Positions 33,254 through 46,300 of a stretch of DNA of 64,000 bases are shown piece after piece; the stretch's first letter is position 1, and every line of letters starts with the position of its first letter. This DNA is from Pyrus communis (taxonomy: Eukaryota; Streptophyta; Magnoliopsida; Rosales; Rosaceae). The stretch is taken from positions 6,688,827-6,752,826 of the forward strand of contig NC_084805.1 of the NCBI RefSeq assembly GCF_963583255.1, in the 5' to 3' direction. A model generated the notes under the pieces. It worked only from the letters and a program-made list of their open reading frames with translations, had not been told where the DNA came from and did no database searches. The position numbers were made by a program, and so were the translations under genes.

Positions 33254-36200
33254 ATGATGTATCAGCGAAGCGTATTATCGTGTGCGTTGGTGTTGGTGGT
33301 GGTGGGGTTGCTGTTAGAGCCCACATTTGAGCAGCCCAGCCAGCCGCCATTGCCACTGGGTTTACCGGCTGAGAAGGCAGCGCTGCTGGACCTCAGGTCG
33401 TCGTTAGGCTTGAGGGGCAGGGACTGGCCGAGAAAGGCCGACCCTTGTTTCATTTGGAGAGGTGTGGAATGTCGGAATGGTAGAGTTGTTGGGATTAACA
33501 TTTCGGGGTTTAGAAGGACTAGACTTGGCAGTCGAAACCCACAATTTTCTGTCAATGCTTTAGCCAATTTAACCCTTTTACACTCTTTCAATGCTTCCAA
33601 TTTCCTGCTACCGGGTTCAATTCCCGACTGGTTTGGACAACAACTCATATCCCTACAAGTGCTTGATCTCACTGATTGTTCTGTGATTGGTTCTATTCCA
33701 TTGAGTCTGGGAAATTCAACCAATCTGACTGCTCTGTATTTGTCACATAACAACCTTACCGGGACAGTTCCTGCTACTTTGAGCCAGTTGCTAGGCCTTT
33801 CGGTTCTTGATCTTTCGCGAAATCGCCTTACTGGATCCATTCCTACATCCTTTGGCAACCTTGGGAATCTGTCTGTGATTGACATTTCTGGGAATTACTT
33901 ATCCGGGTCGATTCCTCCGGGCATTGGGACCCTGTTGAAGCTTCAGTATTTGAATCTTTCGAGCAACATGTTGTCTGCTTCGATACCTCCTCAACTTGGG
34001 AACCTTGGTAGCTTGGTTGACCTTGATCTAAGTGCCAATCTGTTGGCCAGGTCAGTGCCTGCAGATTTGAGGGGGTTAAGGAACTTGCAGAGAATGCTAG
34101 TTGCAGACAATTTGCTTAGTGGGACTTTGCCGGATAATCTGTTTCCAACACCGACGCAGTTGCAGGCCATAGTTCTGAGAAACAATGGTTTCACTGGTGG
34201 TCTTCCTAACATGCTGTGGTCAATTCCCAAACTGAGCCTTCTTGATGTTTCTGGCAATAATTTCACTGGTATGCTGCCCAATTCTAGCTCAAATGCTAAT
34301 GGCACTGCTGCAGTATTCAATATTTCTCGGAATCTGTTCTATGGAGGTCTAACGCCTTTACTTGGAAGGTTCAGCGTCATTGATGTTTCGGGAAACTATT
34401 TTGAAGGTGGTGTACCAGGGTATGTGGGCACAAATGCATCTCTTGGCAGCAATTGCCTCCAAAATGTGAAGAATCAGAGGACATTGACGGAATGCTCTTC
34501 GTTCTATTCTGACAGGGGTTTGGCTTTTGATAATTTTGGACAGCCAAATTCTACACCTCCTGGGAACAGCAATAAAAAGGTGATCATCTTGGCAGCAGTT
34601 TTAGGGGGAGTTGGTTTGATTGTGCTTTTAGTGTTGTTTTGCGTGCTGCTATTCCTATGTTTACGCAAAAGGGGAACTACACCTCAAAGTGGAGTTGGCA
34701 TGGGGCCAGTTACTGCAGGCAGCAGTCCACCACCTCCAGGAGCATCGATTAACTTTTCTAGTGTAGGAGATGCTTTCACATATCAGCAGCTGCTTCAAGC
34801 CGCTGGTGAATTCAACAATGCAAACTTGATAAAAAATGGCCACTCAGGGGATCTCTTCAGGGGGGTCCTAGAAAATGGGATCCCTGTGGTCATCAAACGG
34901 ATTGATTTAAGCTCAACTAAAAAGGAAGCATACCTGCAGGAATTGGATTTCTTTAGTAAGGTGTCACATACAAGATTTGTTCCCCTTTTGGGACACTGTT
35001 TAGAGAACGAGAATGAGAAGTTCCTGGTCTACAAATATATGCCAAATGGGGACTTATCAAATTCATTGTTTAAGAAAACCAGCACAGAGGATGATAGTTT
35101 ACAGTCGTTGGATTGGATAACGAGATTAAAGATTGCGTTAGGCGCAGCAGAGGGTCTCTCCTATTTGCATCATGAATGCAATCCCCCCCACGTGCACAGG
35201 TAACTTGAAAGTTAAACTTTTATGTTTAAATTATTCCCTTCTCATACATTTATTTTATTCTCCAGCAGTCAGGTTCTTGTTATTTCATATGCTTTATTTG
35301 TCATCTATAGCATCTGTTTAGTTCATTGTTTGAGATGGATACATACTTATATATACATATAACGTTGAATGTATGTAGACACACACACACACAAAGTTGA
35401 TTTTCAGATGGAATTTGTGTAGTGCAGTGTTTCTTCAACATTAGAATGTTGTGGTCATGATTTTTACGGGCTTCCGTGCAACATTAGAAGTTAAAGCAAT
35501 TTGGGAATTCACAAAGTATGATTTTTCGCAAGTACCTGTTCCTCTCAAAGTCTCCACGAAATTGAAGCTAACAGTATAATAGATTGACTATGGCTTTCTA
35601 GAAGACGATCCTAGTGTTACTCTATCCCCAAAATTTTATCATTCCGAGTGAGAGGAATTAAAAAGAAACACAGAGATGGCCAAGTATATTGACCAAGATA
35701 CTCCTGTGAACATCAGCGGATAAGAATTAGTAATGCGTTTGACATATTTAAGGGGAGGATAATATTTTTGTCTTGTTTTATTTCAATTATAAAAATAGCT
35801 GAGCATCAGTAATATGGTTGTGACTTGTAAGTGGCGATTATAATATCCCTGAGGTATAAAGTCAGATGCTTGAATGTGTCAAATGGAAATTTGACTTTGG
35901 ACTAAATCTTCAGTATAATGAAGTATCAGATGGCAGTTGCACTGAATTAGTTAGTGGAGTATTGAGTACAGAAGTGATGGGAAGAACTTTAAGAATAGTG
36001 GTTTAAACAAAGTGTGGAAGCCGCAGATTTGATCAATAAGCTTCCTGGTAATGATTTTATCTGAGGCATGGACATGGTACTAGCTTGATATTCGACTTGA
36101 CCAACTTTCCAAACATGATTGGTTAGACAGCTAGTGAATGATGATTGTGACATTTAGGTTTGATTAAGATTGTTAATAGAATAAAAAAAGTAAATTAGAA

Positions 36201-38545
36201 TTTTAACCAATCCTCTAGGTAGATGCAAAAATAGAGCAAAATTTTGGACTATTTACTGTTTTCATATGTGGATGTACGTCAATTGTTTGAAGAGTGAATG
36301 TTTTTTATGCGCTGCATCTTTGCATTTCCATCAACGATTAACTTATGCAGGTGACGGAGAGCATCTTTATTGGTTCTACATTCTTGTTGGTGCAAGTAGT
36401 GATTTAGCTTTCTTTTTGTAGGGATGTTCAAGCAAGCAGTATACTTCTTGATGATAAATTTGAAGTGCGGCTAGGGAGCCTGAGTGATGTCTGTCCTCAA
36501 GAAGGGGACACCCATCAAAGCAGGATTACTAGGTTGCTACGCTTGCCACAGTAAGTGTCCTGTGAATAATTTGTATCTAATCACTTGTCTCTTTCTGAGC
36601 TGTGACTATTCCTGGATGTCCATTGTCTATGAATTATAGATTTTATTATTTCATAAATATTTATTTTGATATATTATTTTATTCAGTCTGTTATTTAGTT
36701 ACTATGGTAATACCTGACATGTTTTAGTCTTTTTTGTAAAATGCAGCTTGTAGTTTTACTTTTATATCCATTTCTTGCTGCTGTCCTAGTTAACATGCTC
36801 CGCATATTTGCATATCTTTCTTTCTCTTCTTCGTCATCTTAATCTGTGGCTACCTTATTAATTCCTTGCAATATATCATCTATATTAAATGAGTTTCTTT
36901 TCAATTTTAGTTCTCATGATATTTGCAATTCCAATGGAAAACCCTAGGCACGGCCATATGATCAGTTCTATCTTCCTCCACCCACCCCCCACCCACCCCC
37001 CACCACTTCAGAGTTGAGACTCTCGTCTATTCTCATCTTAGCCGCCCTACATCTCTCCTCTCTCTCCACCACCCCCAAAAAAAGAAAAAAAAAAAAACCA
37101 AGAAAAAAATCCGTCTAGCAGTGCCCAAAGTAAAACCTGTACAGTTTTTAAAGTTAGCATGACACAGATGTTCTTTTGTCTGCAGATTTGATTAAGCTTA
37201 GGTGCATTGTATACCTGTTTCTCGTTTCACTCAATGAAAAAAATATTAGACATTTTGTATTAATATCTTTACCCCTTAAACAAAACTAGCACCTGGGGAA
37301 AGGTTACTAATAATACTGATCCTATCAAATTGTATCTGTTTACATTCGTACTGATATTTGCTGAATTGCGTGTAACCTTGTATTAGGTCATGTTTTGTTC
37401 GGTTTAATCATCATTGTAAGGATTTGATGTATTTGTGCGTACAAAATTCTTATTACTTTTCTTTTTCCAATGCAGGTCATCTGAACAAGGTGCTTCTGGT
37501 ACGTACATATCTGGTTATAGAACTCCAAATCATTTTAGCTCTTTTTTACTTTTACCGCTCTCCTAGCACTGAACAGACTTGCAGCTCTTTGGGCCTACAT
37601 GTTGATTTTCTTTTCGATTTTTTAAAGCTTAATTGACTTTTGGATCTTTGAGGCATAAAAGGAGTGACCGTCACTGAGCTAATAATTCTCTAAGCCTTCA
37701 TTTGTATTTATGGAAAGTAGTTGCACAGAAAGACTGGGTCAGATAAATTTTCTAATGTATGCTTAAATTGAATTGAGAGGGTCCAAAAATAAAAAAATGA
37801 CTTGTTTGAAAGTCTCATATGTTTTAACTCCAGCTTTTCTGCATGTTTACACACACCAGAGTCATAGCCTGTAGCTGTACTTCCAAATCTGTTAATTAGT
37901 ACTGAATTTTATATTCATCTGAAATTTACAGGTTCACCGGCAGCTTTGTGTGCCTATGATGTTTACTGTTTTGGGAAGGTGTTGCTTGAACTTGTAACAG
38001 GTAAATTGGGCATAAGTGCTTCCAGTGATACGAAGGTGAAGGAATTGTTAGATCAGATACTACCATACATCAGTATATATGATAAAGAACTTGTGACAAA
38101 AATTGTGGATCCATCGCTGATTGTGGATGAGGACCTATTAGAGGAAGTCTGGGCCATGGCTGTCGTGGCCAGGTCCTGCCTAAATCCGAAGCCCTCAAGG
38201 CGTCCCCTAATGAGATATATTCTCAAGGCTTTGGAAAACCCTTTGAAGGTGGTGAGGGAAGATAGCTCCGGCTCTGCAAGGCTCAGAACAGCCTCTTCCA
38301 GAGGGTCTTGGAATGCTGCTGTGTTTGGTAGCTGGCGCAGCTCATCTGAGGTAGTGACTATCCCAGGAGCCTCAACTACGAAAGGGGAAGGAGTGAGTGG
38401 CTTAAAACATTCAGGAACCAGCGGTTCACAGGGAAGTGGTCCGAATGGTGGCGGGGAACATTCATCCTCACGCAGACGGCATTCTAGGGATATCTTTCCG
38501 GAACCATCTGGTGTACATGATGTAGAAAAACCTGACCAGGACTAG
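33254..38545 (+). CDS. Atypical LRR receptor-like kinase, At2g16250-like
   Basis: Exons 33254-35199, 36422-36550, 37476-37498 and 37932-38545, all with GT-AG introns, give 903 residues. This is close to the Arabidopsis At2g16250-type kinases it resembles. Residues 1-26 form a signal peptide (ALVLVVVGLLLEPTFEQ). An LRR N-terminal cap follows (WPRKADPCFIWRGVECRNG), then about 11 leucine-rich repeats to about 400. A membrane helix lies at about 442-466 (ILAAVLGGVGLIVLLVLFC) and a kinase-like domain at about 510-800. The ATP lysine is kept (VVIKR, K548). The glycine loop is poor. The catalytic loop reads HRDVQASS with Gln and Ser where Lys and Asn are usual, and DFG is replaced by GSL at 667-669. 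It is likely a plasma-membrane receptor signalling without normal catalysis. The ligand is unknown. The tail is Ser/Gly-rich. The start is the first of two ATGs after a GA-rich leader. Confidence 0.93.
37476..37498 (+). other. 23-nt microexon of the kinase gene
   Basis: Bounded by TGCAG and GTACGT, it reads GTCATCTGAACAAGGTGCTT plus CTG and joins exon 2 (CCA CA) to exon 4 (GT TCA) in frame as QSSEQGASGS. Skipping it would break the frame (23 nt). Confidence 0.8.
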
Positions 38546-40110
38546 CCGATTCATGTTGATTGTTCTTGATTCTTTGTTAATAACGCAGCAGGCTTATTTG
38601 AGTGCCTGTCTGTTGGTACCCCAGCAAAGCGCTTCTTGGTTTCGGAGTTGGGTGGCGTTTCAAGCCAGTTTTTGTAAATGGGATGGTTCCATGGTCCACA
38701 TATCCCCTCAAGGAACACTGATTCTGAAGTTGCATCAAATTTCGATCTTCGGGATTGTAAATTCAGTTTGAGGATGAATTGGCAATGAGAAAATTTGGTA
38801 ACAGAAAAGGATCCAGGGGTGCCGTTGGCGGATAGGGTTCATATTTGTTGGAGGGCTACAATTTATTTGTAATTGATTTGTTCTGTTCCTGTTCAGTTTC
38901 TGGTCAGTGTAAATTGTAACTGTTAAAGATTTGTTCATTCAAATCAATTTTTCACATTTTGGTTTAGTAGGAAAACACCACCAAAAATGGAATTGGAATA
39001 GAAAGCGAGCTTTATATAAACATTGCACCGTCCAAATTTTCACATTTTCAACTGAGGCAGGTAGGTGAGGTCACCTACCAAAGCCAAAGCCAAAGCCAAA
39101 GTTCAAGTTTCTCTTTTGTTAGGTCATCTCTAACTAAAAGGGATAAACATTGTCTCGTTCAAACCTATGGACCTGCAAAAAATTATTATTAAATGCACAA
39201 CGTTAGGTCATACTGATGTATCACCTCTAACTGAAGAAGATAAACATAGCCTTCTCAAAAAATTATTAGTTTTAAGTATATACTTTAAATTTATTGGTTA
39301 ATTTAATAAAATATCGTTGAATATTTTCAAGTTTAATAGTTGAATTTGAGTTAATTATTGCATATAAAGAGCTTGGCCCCAATAAATAGGCTAAGAAGAG
39401 GGCTACATTTGACCAGTCTAATGCACCTTTCGCCAAATAATTATCTGATGTGCTTCATAGAATTATAGCCCAGCCATTCATTGGAGATGAATTTTTAGAC
39501 AAATTAGACAATTTTTTGACTTTTAAACTTTTAACTCTAGCAATTAGAGATGGCCTAGCATGTGTTATAATGGTCTCGTTCTCATGCATTCTTGCGCCCT
39601 ATCGACGAAGAGAATGGGAGTATATGTCATAATACTAATACTCTTCTAAAAGATGTCAAAAGAGAAGCTTGGACTTTTGGCGTATAGCGCTGGAAAACAG
39701 AAACTATAAAAAGAAATACTGCACAGACCGCCCGGTCTGGTTCAATCAATTTTGTCGGATTTTCGGTATATGATTGCTCACCCCTGGACTCAAGCGAAAC
39801 GAAAAGGAGAATTCGAACACCCAACCATACCTTTAAAGGAAAATTAACGAAAAATTTAAAAAAAAATTAGTTTTAATGAAAAATAACAAATAAAGGTGTA
39901 GTGAATAGTATCAAGGAAATATAAAAATGTAGTTTTTCGTTAAAAATGAACAGTATCGAAAGTATTTCGTTAAAACCTTTTACTTTTAACCACTAGAATA
40001 GCAACTGCTCCCAATTGATAATAGCAGTGGAACAAGTTTGTATTTGGGCAGATGTGGGGCTACTAGGGCCATGTGTGCATTGCTACTCCAGTTTGGATCC
40101 GTCCCTCATA
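38546..40110. other. Kinase 3' UTR and intergenic region
   Basis: The 3' untranslated region probably runs to about 38950. No perfect AATAAA is evident close to the end. Beyond it there is no gene or element terminus that I can support. Confidence 0.4.
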
Positions 40111-40117
40111 GATTAAA

Positions 40118-40345
40118 GCAGTTTTTTTTTTTTTTTTTTTCCTTGACATCAGATAAACTTCATTCAAAGAGAAAAACCTCTCTTACAACGACTATCAATA
40201 CAATACAAAAGAAGTGCATTATATGCCACATCAAGAATACATCTATCTTAAATATGCATATTTTGGCAAGAAAGACTCGCATTCGCAATGACATCAGCTA
40301 CAAAAGTTATTTCCCTAAAAATATGAACGTGAAGGAAAGGTCAAT
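40118..40345 (-). mobile_element. Possible retroposon 3' end with poly(A)
   Basis: On the - strand the sequence ends TTTATCTGATGTCAAGG followed by an 18-20-nt poly(A) (T-run 40123-40141). This looks like a LINE or processed 3' end. The coding identity of the rest is not clear. Confidence 0.35.
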
Positions 40346-40619
40346 GATCGGATGTCCTCAATGATGGGTCTAAGTCTCCAAGGAATACCGCAAAATCTCT
40401 GAACCAGTTTGAGTTTATAATTTTACTTTGTAGTAAGTTAAAAAATAAAAAATAAAAAATAAAAAAAAAAGAAAAAAAAAAGAACAAGCTTGAGTTAATC
40501 TTTCAGCCATGTGTTTACTTTATTGTTTGAATTTGGTATATACCTATATCTATCTATATGTGTGTGTATAAATATAATTTGTAAGAGGCTACTCATTCAA
40601 ATCTTGCACTCTAGACATT

Positions 40620-40810
40620 GAACTGGAAAGCATAATAATGTTACTCTATCCACAAAATTTCATTATTCCTCCTAGTCACAGCAATAAAAAGAATTAAAAG
40701 AACTAATAAACCCTGTAAGCATCAATGAAAGATAGCTTTGCCAAATTGCCATCAATTCAATAATGTGGTTGTGAGTTGTAAGAGGTGATTATAATAACCC
40801 TCTTAACATA
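40620..40810. repeat. Sequence related to kinase intron 1
   Basis: It shares phrases in order with intron 1 of the kinase: TGTTACTCTATCC-CAAAATTT (35613 and 40638), AATATGGTTGTGACTTGTAA (35815, AATGTGGTTGTGAGTTGTAA here) and GATTATAATA-CCCT. This suggests either a dispersed non-coding element or a copied intron piece. A (CA)n microsatellite follows at 40846-40868. Confidence 0.5.
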
Positions 40811-41334
40811 TACCATTCATGCAAAACTAATTTCGACTCTACTTTACACACACACACACACACACACATATCTAGATTTATAAAAATCATTACATATATA
40901 TCACCTAAAACAAGTAGTCTTTATAATAAACTCCTAGCAAACTTATAATAAAAAAAGTTGCATTATTAAAGTAACAAGAAATGCTAGCAACCTTCTTACT
41001 TACGAGAGATTTTTTAAGTGTCTGTTATTTAAGCGATACTTTATATGTCATAATACAAATTGAGGTAATGATAGATATGCAAATTATGCTTTGGGACATC
41101 CCCAGAACCAGCTCCACTTTTACGAGGTTGGTATTTCTTCGTAGCCAGCAGGCACGACACTTCTTCGGTTAATTTAGTCGGTGGGGTTGTCGAATCATCC
41201 CCATTCATCTTGCTCGTTGTATCACTATTTCTATGGTAAGGGTAAGGTGGTTTGAGCTCTGTGATCATGCTGCCTATTTCAGAGAAGTTTGCTACATGCT
41301 GAAGAGTCTTGAACAAATAGTTCCCTCAGCTTCT

Positions 41335-41424
41335 GATGCTGTTACTGAAAATGTAGATGGAACTGGTTGTTATGCCTTACAAAATGATAAAGATACATGC
41401 ATGGCTCGAGGGTTGGCGTTATAG
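41335..41424 (+). pseudogene. Fragment of a neprosin-domain gene, last exon
   Basis: The frame reads GTGCYALQNDKDTCMARG, closely matching SSCYGLQNDKDTRDNFWG near the end of the neprosin gene at 48944-48990, also at DNA level (TTACAAAATGATAAAGATAC against TTGCAAAATGATAAAGATAC). No other neprosin exon is near. It is a partial, dead copy about 7.5 kb upstream of the intact exon. Confidence 0.7.
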
Positions 41425-41598
41425 ATTCCTCTTTGTGGGAATTAGAAAGTAAAAACTTCATTTTATGGAAGAAAATAAGATATTCTGCTATGCTTGTATT
41501 ATACAAATGCCAAATAAGATCAATTTTCTTGAGGAATACGAGGGCTGGATAAAAAAAGGAATTATCTTGGTAATTTATATTATCTCATATTAATTTGT

Positions 41599-41720
41599 GG
41601 GAATTGTTATTAGCACTCTAAAAACCTCATTTGGCACTCCAAACTTTCTATAATTAGAAAGAAAAATACACTTTGTGAGGAGTGTAGAATGAGATTTGTG
41701 GAGTGCTAATAACAATTCCC
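41599..41720. mobile_element. Small foldback MITE
   Basis: GGGAATTGTTATTAGCACTC at the left end and its reverse complement GAGTGCTAATAACAATTCCC at the right end are exact 20-bp terminal inverted repeats, and inner similarity extends the arms. The length is 122 bp. A target duplication is not clear. Confidence 0.8.
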
Positions 41721-41729
41721 TAATCTGTT

Positions 41730-42380
41730 ACATTTATTAGTCTTAAATGAGGAGGGGTTAGATCATGTATAAATACAAGTATTTGTATGGTAGAAAATGA
41801 GAGGAGTGCTTGAATTATAGTATTGAAATTTAAGTTGTAAACTCATTTTCTAAGTGATCTTCTCTTGTTTAACTAGAGTTTGTTGCTCTCTTTTTTCCTA
41901 GTTGTTTATGGCGTAGACTGGTACTAGAAGCGACCTTTAGAGTTTGCAGGTCTCTCCTAACACTTGGAAATAGTGAACCTCACTTATCTATATTATCTAT
42001 TTGTTTTAGTTTGTATCTATTCTATCCTTTTTATTTCCCACCACGCAGCTCCTGCATCAATTTCTTATGCTTGTCGCACCATTGTTAATTGCATGCGGGC
42101 ATCAAGTAGTTATTTTCAAAAAGGCATATGTCTAATCAGGTGCGTGGCTTATGTTGTATTTGTTCTTTCGGTGTGAGTTGTCTGCCTAGAAAATGCCCAA
42201 AAATTATCTTGGTCATGTGATCAAAGCGTGCTTTCTTTGTAGAAAATGTCCAATCTAGCAAAGTTTGAGTTTGTTGCCCTTGATATCTTGGAAAGAAATA
42301 TCTTTCTTGGAAGAACGATGTTCAAGTTCATCTAGAGAACAATGGCCTAGGGCTCGCCATTGATTACTAGAAGACTGCAA
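41730..42380. other. Intergenic region
   Basis: No gene or terminus that I can support. Confidence 0.4.
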
Positions 42381-42388
42381 TCCTCCTG

Positions 42389-42660
42389 ATAGGATCAGAC
42401 ACCGATGTAACGGAACGGGAAAGGAAAAATGCAAAAGAAATTATAGTAAATTCATATCATATCATTCATAGTCTCTTTACATCATAAAAAAGGTTTAAAT
42501 ACACTTAACGATAGCTAGGGTTTGAGATGTAAATGGACCTAATGATATTATATGATGGACCTAATAGATAACAACATCAATAGTTAGTCCAATTGATCTA
42601 ACAGAAGCTCAATAGCTTAGAGTTGCATCAATCCTACCCCTTAACATGAGGTTTTTCCTC
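42389..42660 (-). mobile_element. Possible 3' LTR with polypurine tract
   Basis: On the - strand CCTCATGTTAAGGGGTAGGA (polypurine-like) is followed by TGATGCAACTCTAAGC, a plausible LTR start, running about 240 bp to CTGATCCTATCA. A short frame upstream (42634-42858, ending LEEKPHVKG) may be remnant element sequence. No 5' LTR or pol is seen. Confidence 0.35.
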
Positions 42661-42859
42661 AAGCCTCTCAAACCGAGAAAGAAGCATGCAGCAGTCTGGG
42701 AAAGAGACCAGCCAATTTGTCAAGCGGTGTACCATACACATCTTCAGTATTAGCTTCTGTATGGTCTTTACATCACGAACCATGTTCAGTGCGTTCACCC
42801 CAAAAACCAATATCATTAACTCAGATCCTGCCAAAATGAATTCATGCAATTGTGCCAAA

Positions 42860-43260
42860 CACTCCCAATACCAGGTTTATTTTTATCATTAAACACAACC
42901 TTAACACTTGCACACTAAAATTTATGCTTTTGCATTGCTTTTCATCCTCCCAACACTGTTCATCCAATGTTGAACAACTTTTATTTTAATAGCAATCTCA
43001 AACTAGCCCCTCGTATTTAAACTAAAAGCTGTAATATAACCTAGCTAGTTCATAATCCCAGAAAGAAAAATATTGGTAACAAAGGAATTGCCTGTTGAAA
43101 ACTAGGAAGAAAAATTAATAAGGTTGTTCGTTTCCTTATCCGCATTCATTACCTTTGGCATAATGTAATAAAAGCCAGCTTGAACTTTCTGATGAGGATG
43201 AATGTAGAGCATGAACTTGCACTAGCTAGTCTCTTGTAACCGTCACAGTCAGGAAAGCTT
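42860..43260. other. Upstream region of the neprosin gene
   Basis: AT-rich, no gene visible. Confidence 0.4.
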
Positions 43261-43267
43261 CACTTGT

Positions 43268-43277
43268 GTATATATAC
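43268..43277 (+). promoter_or_regulatory. TATA-like box of the neprosin gene
   Basis: GTATATATAC lies 39-48 bp before the start codon. It would give a very short leader if used. Confidence 0.45.
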
Positions 43278-43315
43278 TGTACAGTTATCTGTTGTGAGAG
43301 TACTGCTGGATTAAC

Positions 43316-46300
43316 ATGATGACTTCAAGAACGATAACGCTCTTGTTCTTGCTATGTTTTTGTCTAAGAATTTACGGTTGTGGCAAAGTCATGGCGACGC
43401 CTAATAATCCAGGTGATGAAAAAGACTTGGACTTAGAAGGACAACTTCAGAGTCTTAACAAACCTCCTGTCAAAACCATTCAGGTATGTATGTTATTTGT
43501 TGTATGACAGACTTAAATCATGTATTTGATTTGTATAATTAATCTAAACAAACACTTTTCAAAGCAATTTTCAACTTACGGTGTGTAGGAAAAAAGTTTT
43601 ATATGTACAGTTCTCTAGCTTGCTAGTTTGATTTTGTTAAGGTTTCTTTATTTTCATGTCACTACAAGAAAAATGGGCTATGGATACAAAATTGAGGACA
43701 CCTATGAGGAGTTTGTATCCCCTTGAACACTAATGAGCTGGAATAGTGCGCATTTTATAAAGGGCACCAAGTATTGTGCCCAAATGTAAAAAAAGTTGAC
43801 ACAAACACATTATTGAGCACGAAAACCGAGACTTTTGTGCCCAAATGTCCATCCAGCTTTCACGTGTCCCTTTAATGTTAGAAATGAAAATTTAATATTA
43901 ATTTACAAAGACACGATAGCTGTTTTCGTGCCCTCTAGTTTAATATATTTAAATAAAAAGTACTTTTTTTGTGTCCTCTACATATTTACTTTTTCCTATT
44001 CCACAATAATAAGATTGTTTATTAATTTCAAACTGACACAATAATATTTTCATGCCCTTTGTTTTAAATAAAATAAGAATACCACTCTCTCTTTAGACCA
44101 AAAAAATACTACTCTCTCTCTTGTCAATCTTCACTCTTCACTCTTCACTCTTCACTCTTCTCAATTCCTTCCTTTCGCCTCTCCTCTTTCTCTTTCCCTT
44201 CCTTCTCAACCCCAACATTTCCTCTCAATTCCTCCCGCCTCTCCTCAATCTCTCCCTTTCTCACCAACCCCGGGCTCTCCTCGTCAACCACAGCCTCGCT
44301 TAAGCTATCCTCCATTTCCTCCTCAATCATCTTCCTCCCTCTCATATCCTCTCTCTTCCTCTTCTCTTTCACGCAACAGCGTCGCCGTCCACTAGTCACC
44401 AACGGCTGCCAAATTATACATCCAGAATCATCTTCCAGTCCTCTTTCCAACCCCTAAGTTTGTTTCTACAAATTCGTAACCGAATTTTCTCAATTTCAGA
44501 TCTAAGAAACGGTGACCGTGGGTTTTCCGGCCAATTTCTGGCCAAGCTTGCAGGAATTGGACCTCGACCTAAGAGGTAAAAATGATCCTCTCCTTGTGGG
44601 CTTTCCTCTAATGTAAGTGCTTTTCCAAAATAGAAATTTCAGTTTTGGGATCAATTCTAGATTTCAAATTTTAATTCCATTATAGATGTCAATTAGTATT
44701 GTATCCCATATTTGAAATGTTGTAAATTGCTTCTGTTGATCCCAGATTCAATAATCTGTAATTTTTTTTAAGATTTGAATAAGAAATTTAAAGTCCGTTA
44801 AAAAAAAGAAAAAAAAAAGCAAAGCACGAAAATAACGAATGGAGTATTGGTAGTCCATCCTGTGGGAATGGTTTTGCATTCGACTATATTTGTCTTGGTT
44901 TCTGATGAGTGATGGCTATAGAATCCATGTGTACCCGATGAATATTGTAGTCTGTTAGCCGAGTGGGTCTTTTAGTCACTAAGATCAAGCATGAAATGAT
45001 TGATTGCGTTTGAAAATTTGTATGAAATTGGAATTGTTGATGGAATAAGTTATGGGTTTATGAATTTGGGGTTTATATGTTGTCAGTTTCTAGCGTATTT
45101 TGATTAAGTATGCATTGGTATTAATGGTGGGAACTGGAAGACCCATTTCTCCGGTCCAGATGACCTGCTGGATGACGACAGAGTTGCAGGGAAGACAACT
45201 TCTCACTCATTTCTTCCTCTTAGACTTCGATATAGTGGCAAGGCTCTTCATTTTTTTCATTATAATCACCCATTCCACTTCCAAATAAGTCATATTTTTG
45301 GGTATTGTGTTTATTCATCTGATTGTTTTTGTTTTTTAGCTTTTAGCTCATTTGTTTCTAATATAGGAATTGGGATATAGTTGGACTTAATTTCAAGTCT
45401 ATTCTGTTTTAAATTTCGGGGTTGAATTTGGGGCTTGTGTTTAAGAACTGTGATTTAATATGTTGTCAAATTAGATTTGGGAGTTCATGTTGTGGCTTCG
45501 AAGTTCAAAGTTCTTCTTGGAGAGGTATTAGTAAACGTTAAAAACTAAGACTTTTCATTAAAAAAGAAAAGGTTGTGATCTGTTATTTGGGTGTTTTAAC
45601 TTTCTCTTTGCTGGTGGGGAATTGTTCAGCTGGTGGAAAATGTGTAAAATGCTTTGTGTTATGTTTCTATGAAAATAGGGTTTATTTATTTATTTTATTC
45701 TGGATTTGATAGGCTCTTTTCTTGCTTTGATTTTCAGTGGGAACAGTTGTGGCTCACGTTTGTCTTTCAACAACAATGGAATTTTCATTTTTGTTGTTGA
45801 TTATTTTCTTTCAACCAGTTCTGTTGATGTTCCTTGATCTAGTATTTTTTTAGTACTTTACCAATTTTCAGACCGTTAGTGGTCTGGCTCTTTGTTTAAT
45901 TATGCTAGATTTTATGATTGTTAGTGAGTCAAGGAGTGAAGCTGAGATGCTGAGAAAGATCAGTGCACTATTTGAGTATTTTTTTGTGGAAACTTGGAGA
46001 ATTTACTCAGAAACATATGAACTTTTTGTGGATCATATCATACATGTGGTAATGTAAAGTCAAAATGAAGATGATAAGATTTATCTATGACGAATTTGAA
46101 CCTTGAGCAATTAGCCATGTAACCTTATGCAAGGTCTTATGGGACTGAACAACGTAGTATGCATTTTTAAGTTTTTTGTTTGAAAGTTTTGGTCGTTGAA
46201 CATCACTGGAAATATGTGGTAGTTTCCCCCCTTGTTAGTTGTATGAGCTGCTTTATTTGTTTGTTTTTTTTTATCTTGAACACTTGTAAACTTATTTTTT

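Noticed and set aside
33262..33885. 207-codon - strand frame
   Set aside because: Shadow of the leucine-rich repeats of the kinase, whose + strand frame has signal peptide, repeats and splice sites.
41041..41316. 91-codon - strand frame with KSGAGSGDVPKHNL
   Set aside because: A similar phrase occurs near 51520-51550 (TTTGGGATATTCCTAGA-CC), hinting at a shared repeat, but I could not recognise a protein or set boundaries.
44145..44450. 101-codon - strand frame rich in Glu and Arg
   Set aside because: It is only the complement of a CT-rich low-complexity block inside an intron.
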